From contig NZ_JBBOCA010000001.1 in NCBI RefSeq assembly GCF_038002225.1, positions 6,634,001 through 6,698,000 of the forward strand: a stretch of 64,000 nucleotides of DNA, written 5' to 3'. This stretch comes from Paenibacillus sp. FSL R7-0204. GTDB lineage: Bacteria > Bacillota > Bacilli > Paenibacillales > Paenibacillaceae. The notes below the pieces were generated by a model. The model was given only the letters and a program-made list of their open reading frames with translations. It did not search any database and was not told the DNA's origin. Position numbers and translations under genes: made by a program. Positions 28,516 through 37,442 of this stretch are shown here, one piece after another (position 1 is the first letter of the stretch; every line of letters starts with the position of its first letter).

Positions 28516-28695
28516 CTATTCCTCTTCATCTTCCGCCGGAAGCTCCCCAATGGTTGCATCGGCATCCAGCAGTCCTGCATCCTCGTCCAGTTCCGCATCC
28601 TCCGGATCGGCAATAATATTGTCCCAATTGACCGCCTCTGCCGGAATATCCTGCTCGGATAACGCATCGCTCCAGTGATAATACTCCTTGTCCAT
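28516..28695 (-). CDS. small acidic protein of unknown function
   Basis: The start is placed at ATG 28695 (MDKEYYHWSDALSEQ), 4-5 nt after GAGGAGG, giving 59 residues; an upstream in-frame start would add 11. The protein is very acidic (many Asp/Glu, ending DEEE) and has no membrane segment or Cys. It lies directly upstream of sspH, which suggests a sporulation role, but I recognise no family. Confidence 0.65.
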   Translation of the reverse strand: MDKEYYHWSDALSEQDIPAEAVNWDNIIADPEDAELDEDAGLLDADATIGELPAEDEEE

Positions 28696-28836
28696 ATTGC
28701 CTCCTCTTCTCGCTATGGGTCTGTGCAAGCTGAGCAGCCTTATTTTTTCCCATGACTCTCAAATAATGCATCCGGCTAGAAAAAGCCTTGGCGCCCCATA
28801 CTAAGCCATAATACATCCCATCAGGAGGCGAATTTC

Positions 28837-29820
28837 ATGCATACCGTTTGGAAAGGAGCCATCAGCTTCGGGCTTGTGCATGTTCCGGTCAAGATGTTCT
28901 CCGCTACGGAGGATAAAGACATCTCGCTGCGCTACATCCACAAAGAATGCGGCAGTCCGCTGTCTTATATACGTAAATGTCCTGTCTGTGACAAGGAGGT
29001 CAACTGGGAGGAGATCGGCAAGGGGTACGAATATGAGAAGGGCAAATTTGTCCTGTTCGACAAGGAGGAGCTGGACCAGCTAAGCGAGGAGAGCAGCAAG
29101 AGTATCACCATATTGGATTTCGTGGATTTGACGGAGATTGACCCGATTTATTTCCAGAAGACCTACTATTTATCGCCCGATCAGGCAGGCGCCAATGCTT
29201 ACCGTCTGCTGATGGAGGCTATGCGTCAGACCGGGAAGATCGGTATTGCCAAGATCTCCATCCGCTCCAAAAGCAGTCTGGCCGCCATCCGCGTCCTGGC
29301 GGACTGCTTGGCGATTGAGACGATCTATTACCCGGACGAGGTCCGTCCGGTATCGCAGGTTCCCGGCCTGCCGGAGCCGGGCAGCGTGAACGACAAGGAG
29401 CTGGATATGGCGAAGCTGCTGATCTCACAGCTGTCCACTCCGTTCGAGCCTGCCAAATATACGGATGATTACCGCCAGCGGATGCTTGATCTGATTACGC
29501 ACAAAATCGCAGGCGAAGAGTTCCATATTGCTCCGGCCCGCCAGGAGAACAATGTCATCGATCTGATGGCTGCCCTGCAGGCCAGTATCGAGGCTGTGCA
29601 GCATATTCCTTCCGATCCCGGACCGGCTAAGGGAGGCAGCGGGGCTAAGCCAAGGACTGCTCCTGCCGGTGCGAAGAAACGTCCGGCCAAGGCCACTGCC
29701 GCTGCGACTTCAACCGGTGCAACCGCCGCTCCGGTTGTAGATGAAGCCACCGGACCGATTCCGGTGATTGCCCCGAAGCCGAAGCGCAGAAGCTCTAAGA
29801 GCAAGGTCACCGGTGCCTAG
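28837..29820 (+). CDS. ku: non-homologous end-joining protein Ku
   Basis: Ku forms a homodimeric ring on DNA double-strand ends and recruits the LigD ligase/polymerase. The 327 residues start MHTVWKGAISFGLVHVPVKM, the invariant bacterial Ku opening. They include a two-Cys-pair zinc-like segment (ECGSPLSYIRKCPVCDKEV), the GYEYEKGKFVLFDKEEL core and a Lys/Ala/Pro-rich C-terminal tail (from ~residue 255) ending RRSSKSK, as in Ku proteins with extended basic tails. CAGGAGG precedes the ATG. Its stop overlaps the ligase start by 8 nt. It faces away from sspH. Confidence 0.96.
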   Translation: MHTVWKGAISFGLVHVPVKMFSATEDKDISLRYIHKECGSPLSYIRKCPVCDKEVNWEEIGKGYEYEKGKFVLFDKEELDQLSEESSKSITILDFVDLTEIDPIYFQKTYYLSPDQAGANAYRLLMEAMRQTGKIGIAKISIRSKSSLAAIRVLADCLAIETIYYPDEVRPVSQVPGLPEPGSVNDKELDMAKLLISQLSTPFEPAKYTDDYRQRMLDLITHKIAGEEFHIAPARQENNVIDLMAALQASIEAVQHIPSDPGPAKGGSGAKPRTAPAGAKKRPAKATAAATSTGATAAPVVDEATGPIPVIAPKPKRRSSKSKVTGA

Positions 29821-30811
29821 GGGACGGACTTCTGCGCCTGCTGCGAGGCCAGCCGGTTCCCTTCAGCTTCAGCCCGTCACTCCGTTTGAGCCTGTGCTGG
29901 CCTCTGTGCTTCCAAGCGGAGAACAGTGGATCGCCCAGATCAAATGGGACGGCGTGCGGATGATCTCCTATTACGACGGGAGCCATGCCGAACTGATTAA
30001 CCGCCGGGGCAACCGCCGCACACTCCAGTATCCTGAACTGGCCGAACCAGGAAGCTATTGCCGGGCCGGCTCCTTCATTCTGGATGGCGAGATCATTGCA
30101 CTCAGCGGCGGCAAGCCCTCCTTCCATGAGGTCATGCGGCGGGACAGCCTGAAGAACGAGGCGGCGATCCGGGCAGTGCAGCCGCAGGTTCCGGTGCTGT
30201 ATATGGTTTTTGATATACTGTATTGTGACGGTATCTGGCTGCTGGATGAACCGCTGTCCCGGCGGCAGGAGCTGCTGAAGGAGATGCTGCTGCCCCATCC
30301 CCATGTGCAGCAGGTGCCGAGCTACCCGGACCCCGCCCAGCTGCTCGCTGCGGCGCGGCAGGGCAGTCTGGAGGGGATCGTCTGTAAGGATATGCACAGC
30401 ACTTATGCGCCGGGCGGCAAGGACAAGCGCTGGCAGAAGCTCAAGATCATCTCCGATGTCACCGCTGTCGCCGGGGGCGTCACCTTCCGGGACGGCATCG
30501 TGAATGCGCTTCTGTTCGGCCTGTATGATGATGCCGGCAGGCTGCATTATATCGGACATGCCGGAGCAGGCAAAATGACCGTCCAGGACTGGCGGACACT
30601 GACCGGACGGGTTCCGGGACTTGTCACAGAGCATATGCCGTTTGCCGACCTTCCGCAGCGAAGCTCAGGCTCCGTTTGGATTAAGCCTGAGCTGGTGTTT
30701 AAGCTTCATTTTCTGGAATGGAATCCCTCCGGCACCTTCCGCCAGCCTGTGATTCAGGCTCAGGTCGAACTGCCCGCCCATTCTTGTTCTTTAAGCCAGA
30801 GGGGGTTCTAG
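29813..30811 (+). CDS. ligD: ATP-dependent DNA ligase (LigD ligase domain)
   Basis: This is the sealing enzyme of NHEJ as a stand-alone protein. The adenylation motif I is QIKWDGVRM with Lys as nucleophile; also seen are LDGEI (motif III), YMVFDILY, LEGIVCKD (motif IV) and WQKLK (motif V), then an OB-fold (GHAGAGKMT...LEWNPSGTFRQP). The GTG at 29813 overlaps the ku stop and gives 332 residues; a TTG at 29768 is also open. No polymerase or 3'-phosphoesterase domain is fused. The matching polymerase is encoded 2.8 kb away. Confidence 0.92.
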   Translation: MPRGRTSAPAARPAGSLQLQPVTPFEPVLASVLPSGEQWIAQIKWDGVRMISYYDGSHAELINRRGNRRTLQYPELAEPGSYCRAGSFILDGEIIALSGGKPSFHEVMRRDSLKNEAAIRAVQPQVPVLYMVFDILYCDGIWLLDEPLSRRQELLKEMLLPHPHVQQVPSYPDPAQLLAAARQGSLEGIVCKDMHSTYAPGGKDKRWQKLKIISDVTAVAGGVTFRDGIVNALLFGLYDDAGRLHYIGHAGAGKMTVQDWRTLTGRVPGLVTEHMPFADLPQRSSGSVWIKPELVFKLHFLEWNPSGTFRQPVIQAQVELPAHSCSLSQRGF

Positions 30812-30815
30812 CTGC

Positions 30816-31634
30816 CTATTGGGGAGTAAGGCTTCCGGCAAGTTTCAGCAGTTCAGCCTTACTCTGCACAGTGTTCCGGCTATCCGTTAATGTGTACTCT
30901 CTGCTGCCGTCCGCACTGCTCCACTGCAATTGCGATTTGAGGTTGCCGTGATGCGACCCGAAGGAGGTGAACATCATCTCCTGCCCGTTAACCTGCACCT
31001 GCTCATCCTTGTCCCCCGGCAATACGGCCAGTGTAACTCCAGCCGGAAGCTTGCTTGCAGGCTCGGCACGCAGGCTCAGCACCTCTCCCTTGCGGGTATA
31101 CGTCAACGTGGTGACATGACCGCTCCAGGGGAGCATTTTGGTGATAACCTTTTTACCAGCTGCTGTGGATTGCCCCTTGAATTTCTCCCTCAGCTGCATA
31201 TATTCTTCCTCATAGGAAAAAGGAATGTCAGGGCTGATGATTGCCTCCTTCAGCACATAATCTTTCGGGAGCGAAGCTGGAGCCATTAATACACCTCCGC
31301 CCATTGACGTTAATTTCTGCGCCGCTTTGCTTACAGACGTATAACTAAACGGCACGTAACTGATATCCAGACTGTCCAGCGTATTGATTTTGATGTCATT
31401 CACATACACAGCCCGGATTTCCCCTGCCTTCAAGGGAGCCTCGTTCGCTTTGGACAGCAAAGCGTCCAGCGGGGATGGCGCAGCCGGCTTGGCGGTTTCT
31501 GTAGCCATGATGCCGTTGCTTTTATTTTTCAGTTTATCGGGTAGCGTGCCCTTTGCTCCGGCTGTAGTGCCAGCCGCACTTAGCAACATGGACATGCAGA
31601 TTGTGGCAACCGCCGCTTTTTTAAATTGAATCAT
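30816..31634 (-). CDS. secreted protein paired with ECF sigma module
   Basis: 272 residues with a signal peptide (MIQFKKAAVATICMSMLLSAAGTTAGA). The rest is soluble. It has an AVYVNDIKIN segment resembling YVNDSELIAL in the upstream anti-sigma protein, and a C-terminal part (LQWSSADGSREYTL, then SKAELLKLAGSL) of the type seen in DUF4367-like domains. It is last of the sigma/anti-sigma operon, 37 nt after the anti-sigma stop, and ends 4 nt from the convergent ligase stop. It may modulate the anti-sigma factor outside the membrane; this is inference. Confidence 0.7.
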   Translation of the reverse strand: MIQFKKAAVATICMSMLLSAAGTTAGAKGTLPDKLKNKSNGIMATETAKPAAPSPLDALLSKANEAPLKAGEIRAVYVNDIKINTLDSLDISYVPFSYTSVSKAAQKLTSMGGGVLMAPASLPKDYVLKEAIISPDIPFSYEEEYMQLREKFKGQSTAAGKKVITKMLPWSGHVTTLTYTRKGEVLSLRAEPASKLPAGVTLAVLPGDKDEQVQVNGQEMMFTSFGSHHGNLKSQLQWSSADGSREYTLTDSRNTVQSKAELLKLAGSLTPQ

Positions 31635-31671
31635 AGTTCAATCCCTTCCTTCCGGTTCATTTGTTGTTCCC

Positions 31672-32862
31672 TCACTGCTGAACCATACCGGCTGCAATGG
31701 TCTCCCATTGCTCCCGGGTCAGCCGCTGGTTCGGCGGGTCCGTCATCCAAGCAAGCACTCCATGGGCCCTGTCATACCAATACAGTCTGCTTACTGAACC
31801 CGCGTTGTTCTCCGCGCCTACCCCGGAAATATACAGCAGTTCCTTATCTTCATAGGACCACATTTCGGCAGTTTCGCCGGCGGATAGGATGATTTGAACC
31901 GGGCCGGTTGTTACTGTATTGTCCCAGGATATCTGAAGCGCAAGCTGATTACTTCCATCCTGATAGATCACCTCGGCGCTTGCGATATTCTCCAAGGGCC
32001 ATAAAGTTGCAGCCAGCGGATTCCCGTCCGGAGCAGCTTCCGTTTTGGCCTTCAATGCCTCCAGTGTCAGCCTATACTCCGGCTCAAACGCAGAGGGGGT
32101 TTTGGCGAACAGCCGGCCCTCCGCAAACTGTAACCCGCCTATTCGCTCAGGCGGCAGTGCAAAGCTCCACTTGCCCGTTTGCTTCCGGGCGGCTGATAGC
32201 TTCGCGTAGCTGGTATACGTAACCGTTCTGCTGGTGAAAAATAGCGGTTTTCCATACCCCAGCCCGTTCATCAATGCAATTAATTCACTGTCATTGACAT
32301 AATAAGCTGCGGTCTCTCCCGGCTGTAAGCCGGCTTGCGCCTGCCGTTCATATTGTTCCTTTAGCTTAAAGTAACGTTCCCGGGCCGAGCTAGAGCCAAT
32401 GTAAGGCGTGTAGACCTTCGATTCAGCCTTCTTCACCTGCGCCACAACTCTGCCGCTGCTGTCCTTTAAGGCCAGTGGCTGCCCCTCCGTCTGCCGGATG
32501 ACCGCAAAGTCCGGTTGTAGCGCCTTCCTTGTAGTTTCCTGGTCCGTCACATGGTGTAGAACGCTGAACCCAGCCAGTCCCAGCAGCGCAACTGTGCAGA
32601 GTCCGGCGGCCAGCCTTCTGCCCCGCTGCAGCGCAGGACGCAGCGGAGGTATTGGCTGCCTGGTCATCACAGGTGTCTGCGCATCCGTTCCGGACACCGG
32701 TTGTTCCAGTGAAGCCAGCGCATCGTCCTGTGCCGCAATCTGCTGGGCATGGATTGCCCGTACCCGCTCCATAACGGATGACTTAACATCAATGCTACCC
32801 AGAGCTTCACCGGCACCCATTCGTCTTATCCTTTTTTCTTCAGCAGTGAAGTGCTCGTCCAT
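31672..32862 (-). CDS. membrane anti-sigma factor-like protein
   Basis: 396 residues with a cytoplasmic N-terminal ~95 residues, one membrane helix (RRLAAGLCTVALLGLAGFSV, ~98-118) and a large outside domain with DUF4367-like features (ending WETIAAGMVQQ). It overlaps the end of the sigma gene by 37 nt, the usual coupling of ECF sigma factors to their anti-sigma. I do not see a clear zinc-binding His-Cys-Cys motif, so the sigma-binding region would be a different type. The role is inferred from position and topology. Confidence 0.75.
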   Translation of the reverse strand: MDEHFTAEEKRIRRMGAGEALGSIDVKSSVMERVRAIHAQQIAAQDDALASLEQPVSGTDAQTPVMTRQPIPPLRPALQRGRRLAAGLCTVALLGLAGFSVLHHVTDQETTRKALQPDFAVIRQTEGQPLALKDSSGRVVAQVKKAESKVYTPYIGSSSARERYFKLKEQYERQAQAGLQPGETAAYYVNDSELIALMNGLGYGKPLFFTSRTVTYTSYAKLSAARKQTGKWSFALPPERIGGLQFAEGRLFAKTPSAFEPEYRLTLEALKAKTEAAPDGNPLAATLWPLENIASAEVIYQDGSNQLALQISWDNTVTTGPVQIILSAGETAEMWSYEDKELLYISGVGAENNAGSVSRLYWYDRAHGVLAWMTDPPNQRLTREQWETIAAGMVQQ

Positions 32863-33410
32863 TGTGGCTCCTCCCCCTCTCTTTGCTCTTGCAGCAGGCC
32901 CGTGAGCTTAACAATCGTACGCCGGTATCTTTTTTTGACCGCATCCTGATTCTTGCCCAGAATGACGGCGATTTCGGCAAAGCTCTGCTCTTCAAAAATC
33001 CGCAGCACCAGCAGGTTCCGCTCCTCCGCCTTCAGCCGGGAGAGCGCTACAGCAAGCGGTTCATCGAACAAAAAGCGGTCCATCTGCTGCTCCGGGCTTT
33101 CTGCATATTTCTGCGGCCGCAGCAGCATGAGCAGCCTTCCTTGCCGCTGGCGCTGGCGGATAACCGCCAGGCAATGGTGATAAGCGATTTTATAGAGCCA
33201 TGAAGAGAAGCTGACCAGCGGGCGATACTTACCGATATTTTGATAGGCTTTGACCAGAATCTCCTGCACGGCGTCCTCCGCCTCTGCCCCGCTGCCGAGC
33301 AGGCGGCTGCAATAACGGTACATCGGCTGCTGAACAGCCTCAACGATCCCCCCGTACTGCTCCACGTCGCCGTTTTGAACCTGAACAACGAGGTGTTCCA
33401 TTTCATCCAA
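32826..33410 (-). CDS. ECF-family RNA polymerase sigma factor
   Basis: Region 2 is clear (AEDAVQEILVKAYQNIGKYR, then FSSWLYKIAYHHCLAVIRQR). Region 4 is LSRLKAEERNLLVLRIFEEQ-SFAEIAVILGKNQDAVKKRYRR, a helix-turn-helix. The start is uncertain: GAGGAG at 33423-33428 best serves a TTG at 33410, while ATG 33401 is 21 nt away and an upstream open frame begins at 33455. It is the first gene of a sigma / anti-sigma / secreted-protein operon inserted between the two NHEJ enzyme genes. The signal is not evident. Confidence 0.85.
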   Translation of the reverse strand: MDEMEHLVVQVQNGDVEQYGGIVEAVQQPMYRYCSRLLGSGAEAEDAVQEILVKAYQNIGKYRPLVSFSSWLYKIAYHHCLAVIRQRQRQGRLLMLLRPQKYAESPEQQMDRFLFDEPLAVALSRLKAEERNLLVLRIFEEQSFAEIAVILGKNQDAVKKRYRRTIVKLTGLLQEQREGEEPQWTSTSLLKKKG

Positions 33411-33587
33411 AATCGTAAAACGCTCCTCTCTTATAGCTAACACTCTTATAAGCACCTGCCCGGGCCAAAAGGGACATTTTGCGCAAAAAAGTGTGAACTG
33501 CTCTTATCCCGGACCGGAATCCCGACTGAAAACCGGCAGTGCGGCAAATACTACGCAGACATAGACAATCCTAAGGAGGGATACCCC

Positions 33588-34484
33588 ATGCCAGCGGCCA
33601 CTAAAGGAACCATTACCATAGACGGGCAGCAAATCAGCATCACCAATCCCGGCAAGCCGCTCTGGCCCGACATGGGCATCACCAAGCAGATCTATCTGCA
33701 AAAGCTGGCGGCCCTCTCGCCCTACCTGCTGCGCTATTGCAAGGACCGGCTGCTCACGGTGATCCGCTATCCCCATGGCGTTCCCGGGATGTCCTTCTAT
33801 CAGAAGAACGCCCCAGAGCCGTTGCCGGAATACGTCCACACGGCGGTGCAGGACAATATCACCTACATTGTGCTGCAGGGTCTGCCGGAGCTGCTCTGGC
33901 TGGGCAATCTGGCTGCGCTCGAATTCCATCCCTCCCTCCATTATGCCGGCAGTACACTGCCCTGCGAATGGATGATTGATCTGGACCCTTCGCTTGAGGT
34001 CGAACCGCGGATTATGGAAGCTGCTGCTGTGGTAGGGGAAGTGCTGAGATCGCTCGGGATGAACTCGGTTCCCAAAACCTCGGGAGCCACCGGAGTGCAG
34101 ATCATTGTTCCGGTGGGGCCGGGGGTGACCTTCGATGACCTGCGCCGGATCGGGCACTTCGTAGGCCGTTATGTCACCGAGAAGCGGCCCGATCTCTTCA
34201 CCCTGGAGCGCCTGAAGAAGCATCGCGGGGATAAAATATACTTCGATTATCTCCAGCATTACGGCGGCAAAACACTCGCTGCCCCTTATACCCCGCGCGC
34301 CCGGCCGCTGGCTACCGTCTCCACCCCCCTTCTGTGGGAGGAGGTTGAACGGGGCGTCAAGCCTACAGATTTCAACCTGCTGAATATAGAGGATCGGCTC
34401 AGCCGGTTAGGAGATCTGATAGCCAAGGTTCCTCCTCAGCCGGTCGAAGCGATTATTGCCAGGCTTCCCTCAGGACAGCAATAA
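33588..34484 (+). CDS. LigD polymerase/primase-like protein (NHEJ)
   Basis: A stand-alone LigD-type polymerase of 298 residues. This archaeo-eukaryotic-primase-family enzyme fills gaps at broken DNA ends. Seen: ITNPGKPLWPDMGITKQIYL, RYPHGVPGMSFYQKN, the catalytic acidic motif in CEWMIDLDPS, the PKTSGATGVQIIVPV motif, VTEKRPDLFTLER and KIYFDYLQHYGGKTLAAPYTPRAR. The ATG follows AAGGAGG. It works with the Ku and ligase at 28.8-30.8 kb; in many bacteria these are one polypeptide. Confidence 0.92.
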   Translation: MPAATKGTITIDGQQISITNPGKPLWPDMGITKQIYLQKLAALSPYLLRYCKDRLLTVIRYPHGVPGMSFYQKNAPEPLPEYVHTAVQDNITYIVLQGLPELLWLGNLAALEFHPSLHYAGSTLPCEWMIDLDPSLEVEPRIMEAAAVVGEVLRSLGMNSVPKTSGATGVQIIVPVGPGVTFDDLRRIGHFVGRYVTEKRPDLFTLERLKKHRGDKIYFDYLQHYGGKTLAAPYTPRARPLATVSTPLLWEEVERGVKPTDFNLLNIEDRLSRLGDLIAKVPPQPVEAIIARLPSGQQ

Positions 34485-34518
34485 GCCCGCAAATGCCATT
34501 CTCAGGCTGCGGGCTTAT
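34481..34518 (+). terminator. terminator-like hairpin at the end of the NHEJ polymerase gene
   Basis: A perfect 11-bp stem, ATAAGCCCGCA/TGCGGGCTTAT, includes the stop codon of the gene. No long T-run follows. Confidence 0.55.
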
Positions 34519-34538
34519 CTGGCGTCCAGAATCAGGAC

Positions 34539-34623
34539 GGAAGGTATTATTATATATGGGCATACGGCGCAGCAAGTCAGGACCGCCGTATGGGTTACTC
34601 TGTCGTTCGTAAATATACCTTCC
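34539..34623. repeat. nested inverted repeats between polymerase and yitT genes
   Basis: Outer arms GGAAGGTAT/ATACCTTCC (34539-34547, 34615-34623) enclose inner arms CATACGGCG/CGCCGTATG (34561-34569, 34584-34592). It may act as a terminator region for the convergent yitT-like gene or be a small palindromic element. Confidence 0.45.
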
Positions 34624-34658
34624 TTCGAAGCGTTCCGGCTGAACCGGTTACGCTAATG

Positions 34659-35567
34659 CTAATGAATTGCTTTTTTCTTGAAGCGGCCGCCCTTAACATC
34701 ATGGATATTGCCGATTGCGATGAACGCGTCAGAATCCCAATCTTCTACGATAGACTTCAGCTTCGCTTCTTCCAGACGGGTAATGACAACAAAAATCACT
34801 TTCTTGTTATCGCCGGAGAATCCGCCCTCACCATCAAGATAAGTCACTCCGCGTCCCAGACGCTCCGTCAGAGCTTCGCCGATATCACGGAATTTATCAC
34901 TGATAATCCATACCGACTTGGACTGGTCCAGACCTTCAAGTGTAATATCGATCAGTTTGAAAGCAATGTAATACGCAATGAGCGAGAACATCGCATTATT
35001 CCAGCCGAACACAAAGCCTGCGCCGGACAGGATGAACAGGTTGAAGAACATAACGACTTCCCCTACAGAGAACGGAAGCCTCTTGGATACAAGAATGGCT
35101 ACAATCTCCGTACCATCGAGCGATCCGCCGTAACGGACAACGAGCCCGACCCCAACGCCGAGAATTACCCCTCCGAATACTGCTGCGAGCAGCGGCTCAA
35201 CCGTAATGGGATGAACAGGATGGAGCAACTGGGTACCGATGGACATTACAATTACAGCAAATAGAGTAGATAAGGCAAATGTCTTACCGATCTGCTTATA
35301 CCCGATAACCAGGAACGGCAGGTTAAGCAGGGTCAATAGAATACCGAGCGGTATATTGAAAATATGGGACAACATAATGGAAATACCGGTGATTCCGCCA
35401 TCAATCAACTTATTGGGAACAAGAAAAATTTCAAGGGCAACAGACATCATGGCCGCTCCGATGACAATCATCACAATCCGCTGGGCCAGTCTTGCCGTCT
35501 TGAACACTCCAGACTTCTCCGGCTTCTTCTGTTCTTCATTCGTAAAGATATGTTGGCTTACAGTCAT
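34659..35567 (-). CDS. YitT family membrane protein
   Basis: 302 residues: five to six N-terminal membrane helices (residues ~28-200; e.g. IVMIVIGAAMMSVALEIFLVPNKLIDGGITG in the first part) and a soluble C-terminal domain (DUF2179-like, with GRGVTYLDGEGGFSG and VIFVVITRLEEAKLKSIV). The NKLIDGGITGIS and YGGSLDGTEI motifs mark the family. The function is unknown; members are thought to be transporters or membrane regulators. A GGGGGAG site precedes the ATG. It is a single gene. Confidence 0.9.
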   Translation of the reverse strand: MTVSQHIFTNEEQKKPEKSGVFKTARLAQRIVMIVIGAAMMSVALEIFLVPNKLIDGGITGISIMLSHIFNIPLGILLTLLNLPFLVIGYKQIGKTFALSTLFAVIVMSIGTQLLHPVHPITVEPLLAAVFGGVILGVGVGLVVRYGGSLDGTEIVAILVSKRLPFSVGEVVMFFNLFILSGAGFVFGWNNAMFSLIAYYIAFKLIDITLEGLDQSKSVWIISDKFRDIGEALTERLGRGVTYLDGEGGFSGDNKKVIFVVITRLEEAKLKSIVEDWDSDAFIAIGNIHDVKGGRFKKKAIH

Positions 35568-35734
35568 AGAACTCCCCCTATAAATAGTATATCTAAGAAG
35601 CTTACGAAAGCGAACGTACAGTCGTGCCTTCTCCCCTGTTCTTCTTATATTTCCATTATATCATAAAAGAAAGTCAAATAACGCATGTAAATTGATATAA
35701 CCTTCGATAATCGATGATTCGGCCATCTTTTCTG

Positions 35735-37165
35735 TCATAATAGCGGAGATAAGAGCTGACACAGACTTTCTATGCGTTTGACATTACGGCTGCGCTCCCG
35801 GAACTTTGTCGGATCAATGAATTCACTCTGCTCCAGATCTCTGTCGAAGTCCTCAGCCAGCTCTGCAATAATCTCCGGACGGAGCAGCACCGCCGTCAGT
35901 TCGAAGTTGGAATAGAAGCTGCGCATGTCCAGATTGGCACTGCCGACGGTGCCCAGCAGGCTGTCGATAATCATTACCTTGGCATGCATGAACCCTCTGG
36001 TATAGCGGTAAAATTTCACGCCGGCGTCCTGCAGATTCTCCAGATACGACAGCGTGGCATAATAGACCAGCTTGTTATCCGGCTTCGCGGGGATAATGAT
36101 CCTCACATCCACTCCGCTGAGGACCGCATTCTTCAGTGCCCTGCTTATCGCAGGGTCGGGGATGAAATAAGGTGAGGTCATCCAGATCCGCTGCCTTGCG
36201 GCGCAGATAGAAGCGAAATACATCTCCTGAGTGGCATCCATGGCCGTATCAGGCCCGCTCGCGACAATCTGTACAGCCTCCCTTCCGCTACAGCTGTGAT
36301 CCGGGAAGAAGCGCGGATGGCTGATAATCTCACCGGACGCCAGCCGCCAGTCCTTGAGAAACACATATTGCAGCTGATAGACGGCATCCCCTTCAAGGCG
36401 CAGATGCGTATCCCGCCAGAAGCCCATTTTCGGATTTTTGCCCAGGTAATCATCGCCTACATTCATGCCCCCGGTAAATCCGGTCAGTCCGTCCACCACC
36501 AGGATCTTCCGGTGATTGCGGTAGTTGAACCGGCGGTCCGGCAGTGCAGTCAGCGGAGGCAGGAAAAAATAGACCTGCACCCCCGCGGTCTTCAGTGTAT
36601 TCACAAAGCCCCGGCTTAGTTTATGGCTTCCAAGTCCATCGCACAGCAGGCGTACCCTCACCCCCTGGCGTACCTTGCGGACCATCAGCTCCTGGAACTG
36701 CCGGCCGATCCCGTCCTCCCGGAAAATATAAAATTCCATGTGGATATGCTCCTGCGCACCTTCCATCACCTCCAGCATGGACTTATACGCTGCCTGTGCG
36801 CTGGACAGCACTTCACACCGGTTGTGGCTTGTAACCGGACTGTCCGCCAGCCCCGAGAACAGATTCAGCAGCTCGGAGCGGTGTTCAAATCCGGGATTGC
36901 CGGTATCCTCCACCTGCTTGACCTTATGAATCTTGCCGGTAACATGAATGCGGATTTCCCGCAGCAAGGAGATGCACTGGTTGCCAAGCTTGCGGCTCTG
37001 CCAGTAATCACGGCCCAGGAAATAGTAGAACAGCAGACCGAGCGGCGGGCAGCAGAAGGTAATGCATATCCAGGCAAGCGCCCGCTGCGGACGGCGGAAT
37101 TCGGAAGCGGTAATAATGGCAAGCTGCACAATAAAAAGACATAAGATAACGGCAAATATCCTCAT
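35735..37165 (-). CDS. cls: cardiolipin synthase
   Basis: This membrane phospholipase-D-family enzyme joins two phosphatidylglycerols into cardiolipin. The start is ATG 37165 (MRIFAVILCLFIVQLA), 6 nt after GGAGG; a TTG six codons upstream is less likely. 476 residues: two N-terminal membrane helices, then two HKD motifs: HRKILVVDG with GGMNVGDDYLG, and HAKVMIIDSLLGTVGSANLDMRS. The spacing of the two motifs fits Cls. It is transcribed away from the M23 peptidase gene. Confidence 0.94.
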   Translation of the reverse strand: MRIFAVILCLFIVQLAIITASEFRRPQRALAWICITFCCPPLGLLFYYFLGRDYWQSRKLGNQCISLLREIRIHVTGKIHKVKQVEDTGNPGFEHRSELLNLFSGLADSPVTSHNRCEVLSSAQAAYKSMLEVMEGAQEHIHMEFYIFREDGIGRQFQELMVRKVRQGVRVRLLCDGLGSHKLSRGFVNTLKTAGVQVYFFLPPLTALPDRRFNYRNHRKILVVDGLTGFTGGMNVGDDYLGKNPKMGFWRDTHLRLEGDAVYQLQYVFLKDWRLASGEIISHPRFFPDHSCSGREAVQIVASGPDTAMDATQEMYFASICAARQRIWMTSPYFIPDPAISRALKNAVLSGVDVRIIIPAKPDNKLVYYATLSYLENLQDAGVKFYRYTRGFMHAKVMIIDSLLGTVGSANLDMRSFYSNFELTAVLLRPEIIAELAEDFDRDLEQSEFIDPTKFRERSRNVKRIESLCQLLSPLL

Positions 37166-37442
37166 TCCGGGCCTCCTGATCAACTGAATGAACTATTACT
37201 ATCTATGCGGGCATAGGCTGCGCCTGATAACTTTCATGAGGACTCTGCGGCGTAAGAAGCCTGCGCTTACTACAGGTTTTGCCTTAACTCTCCTTCTTTA
37301 TTCAAGTAAACCGTTGTCATGTTCACCTTAGTTATGGAATACATAGAGTAGTAGGACGAATCGGATAAGCCCCCTGCATCCCGACAGATTGTTTCAGTCA
37401 GTTCATACCCAGCGGCTGCCAAGGCCGCAGTAAGGAGACGTT

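Noticed and set aside
33504..34259. 251-codon minus-strand frame opposite the NHEJ polymerase
   Set aside because: Antisense to a gene with clear catalytic motifs.
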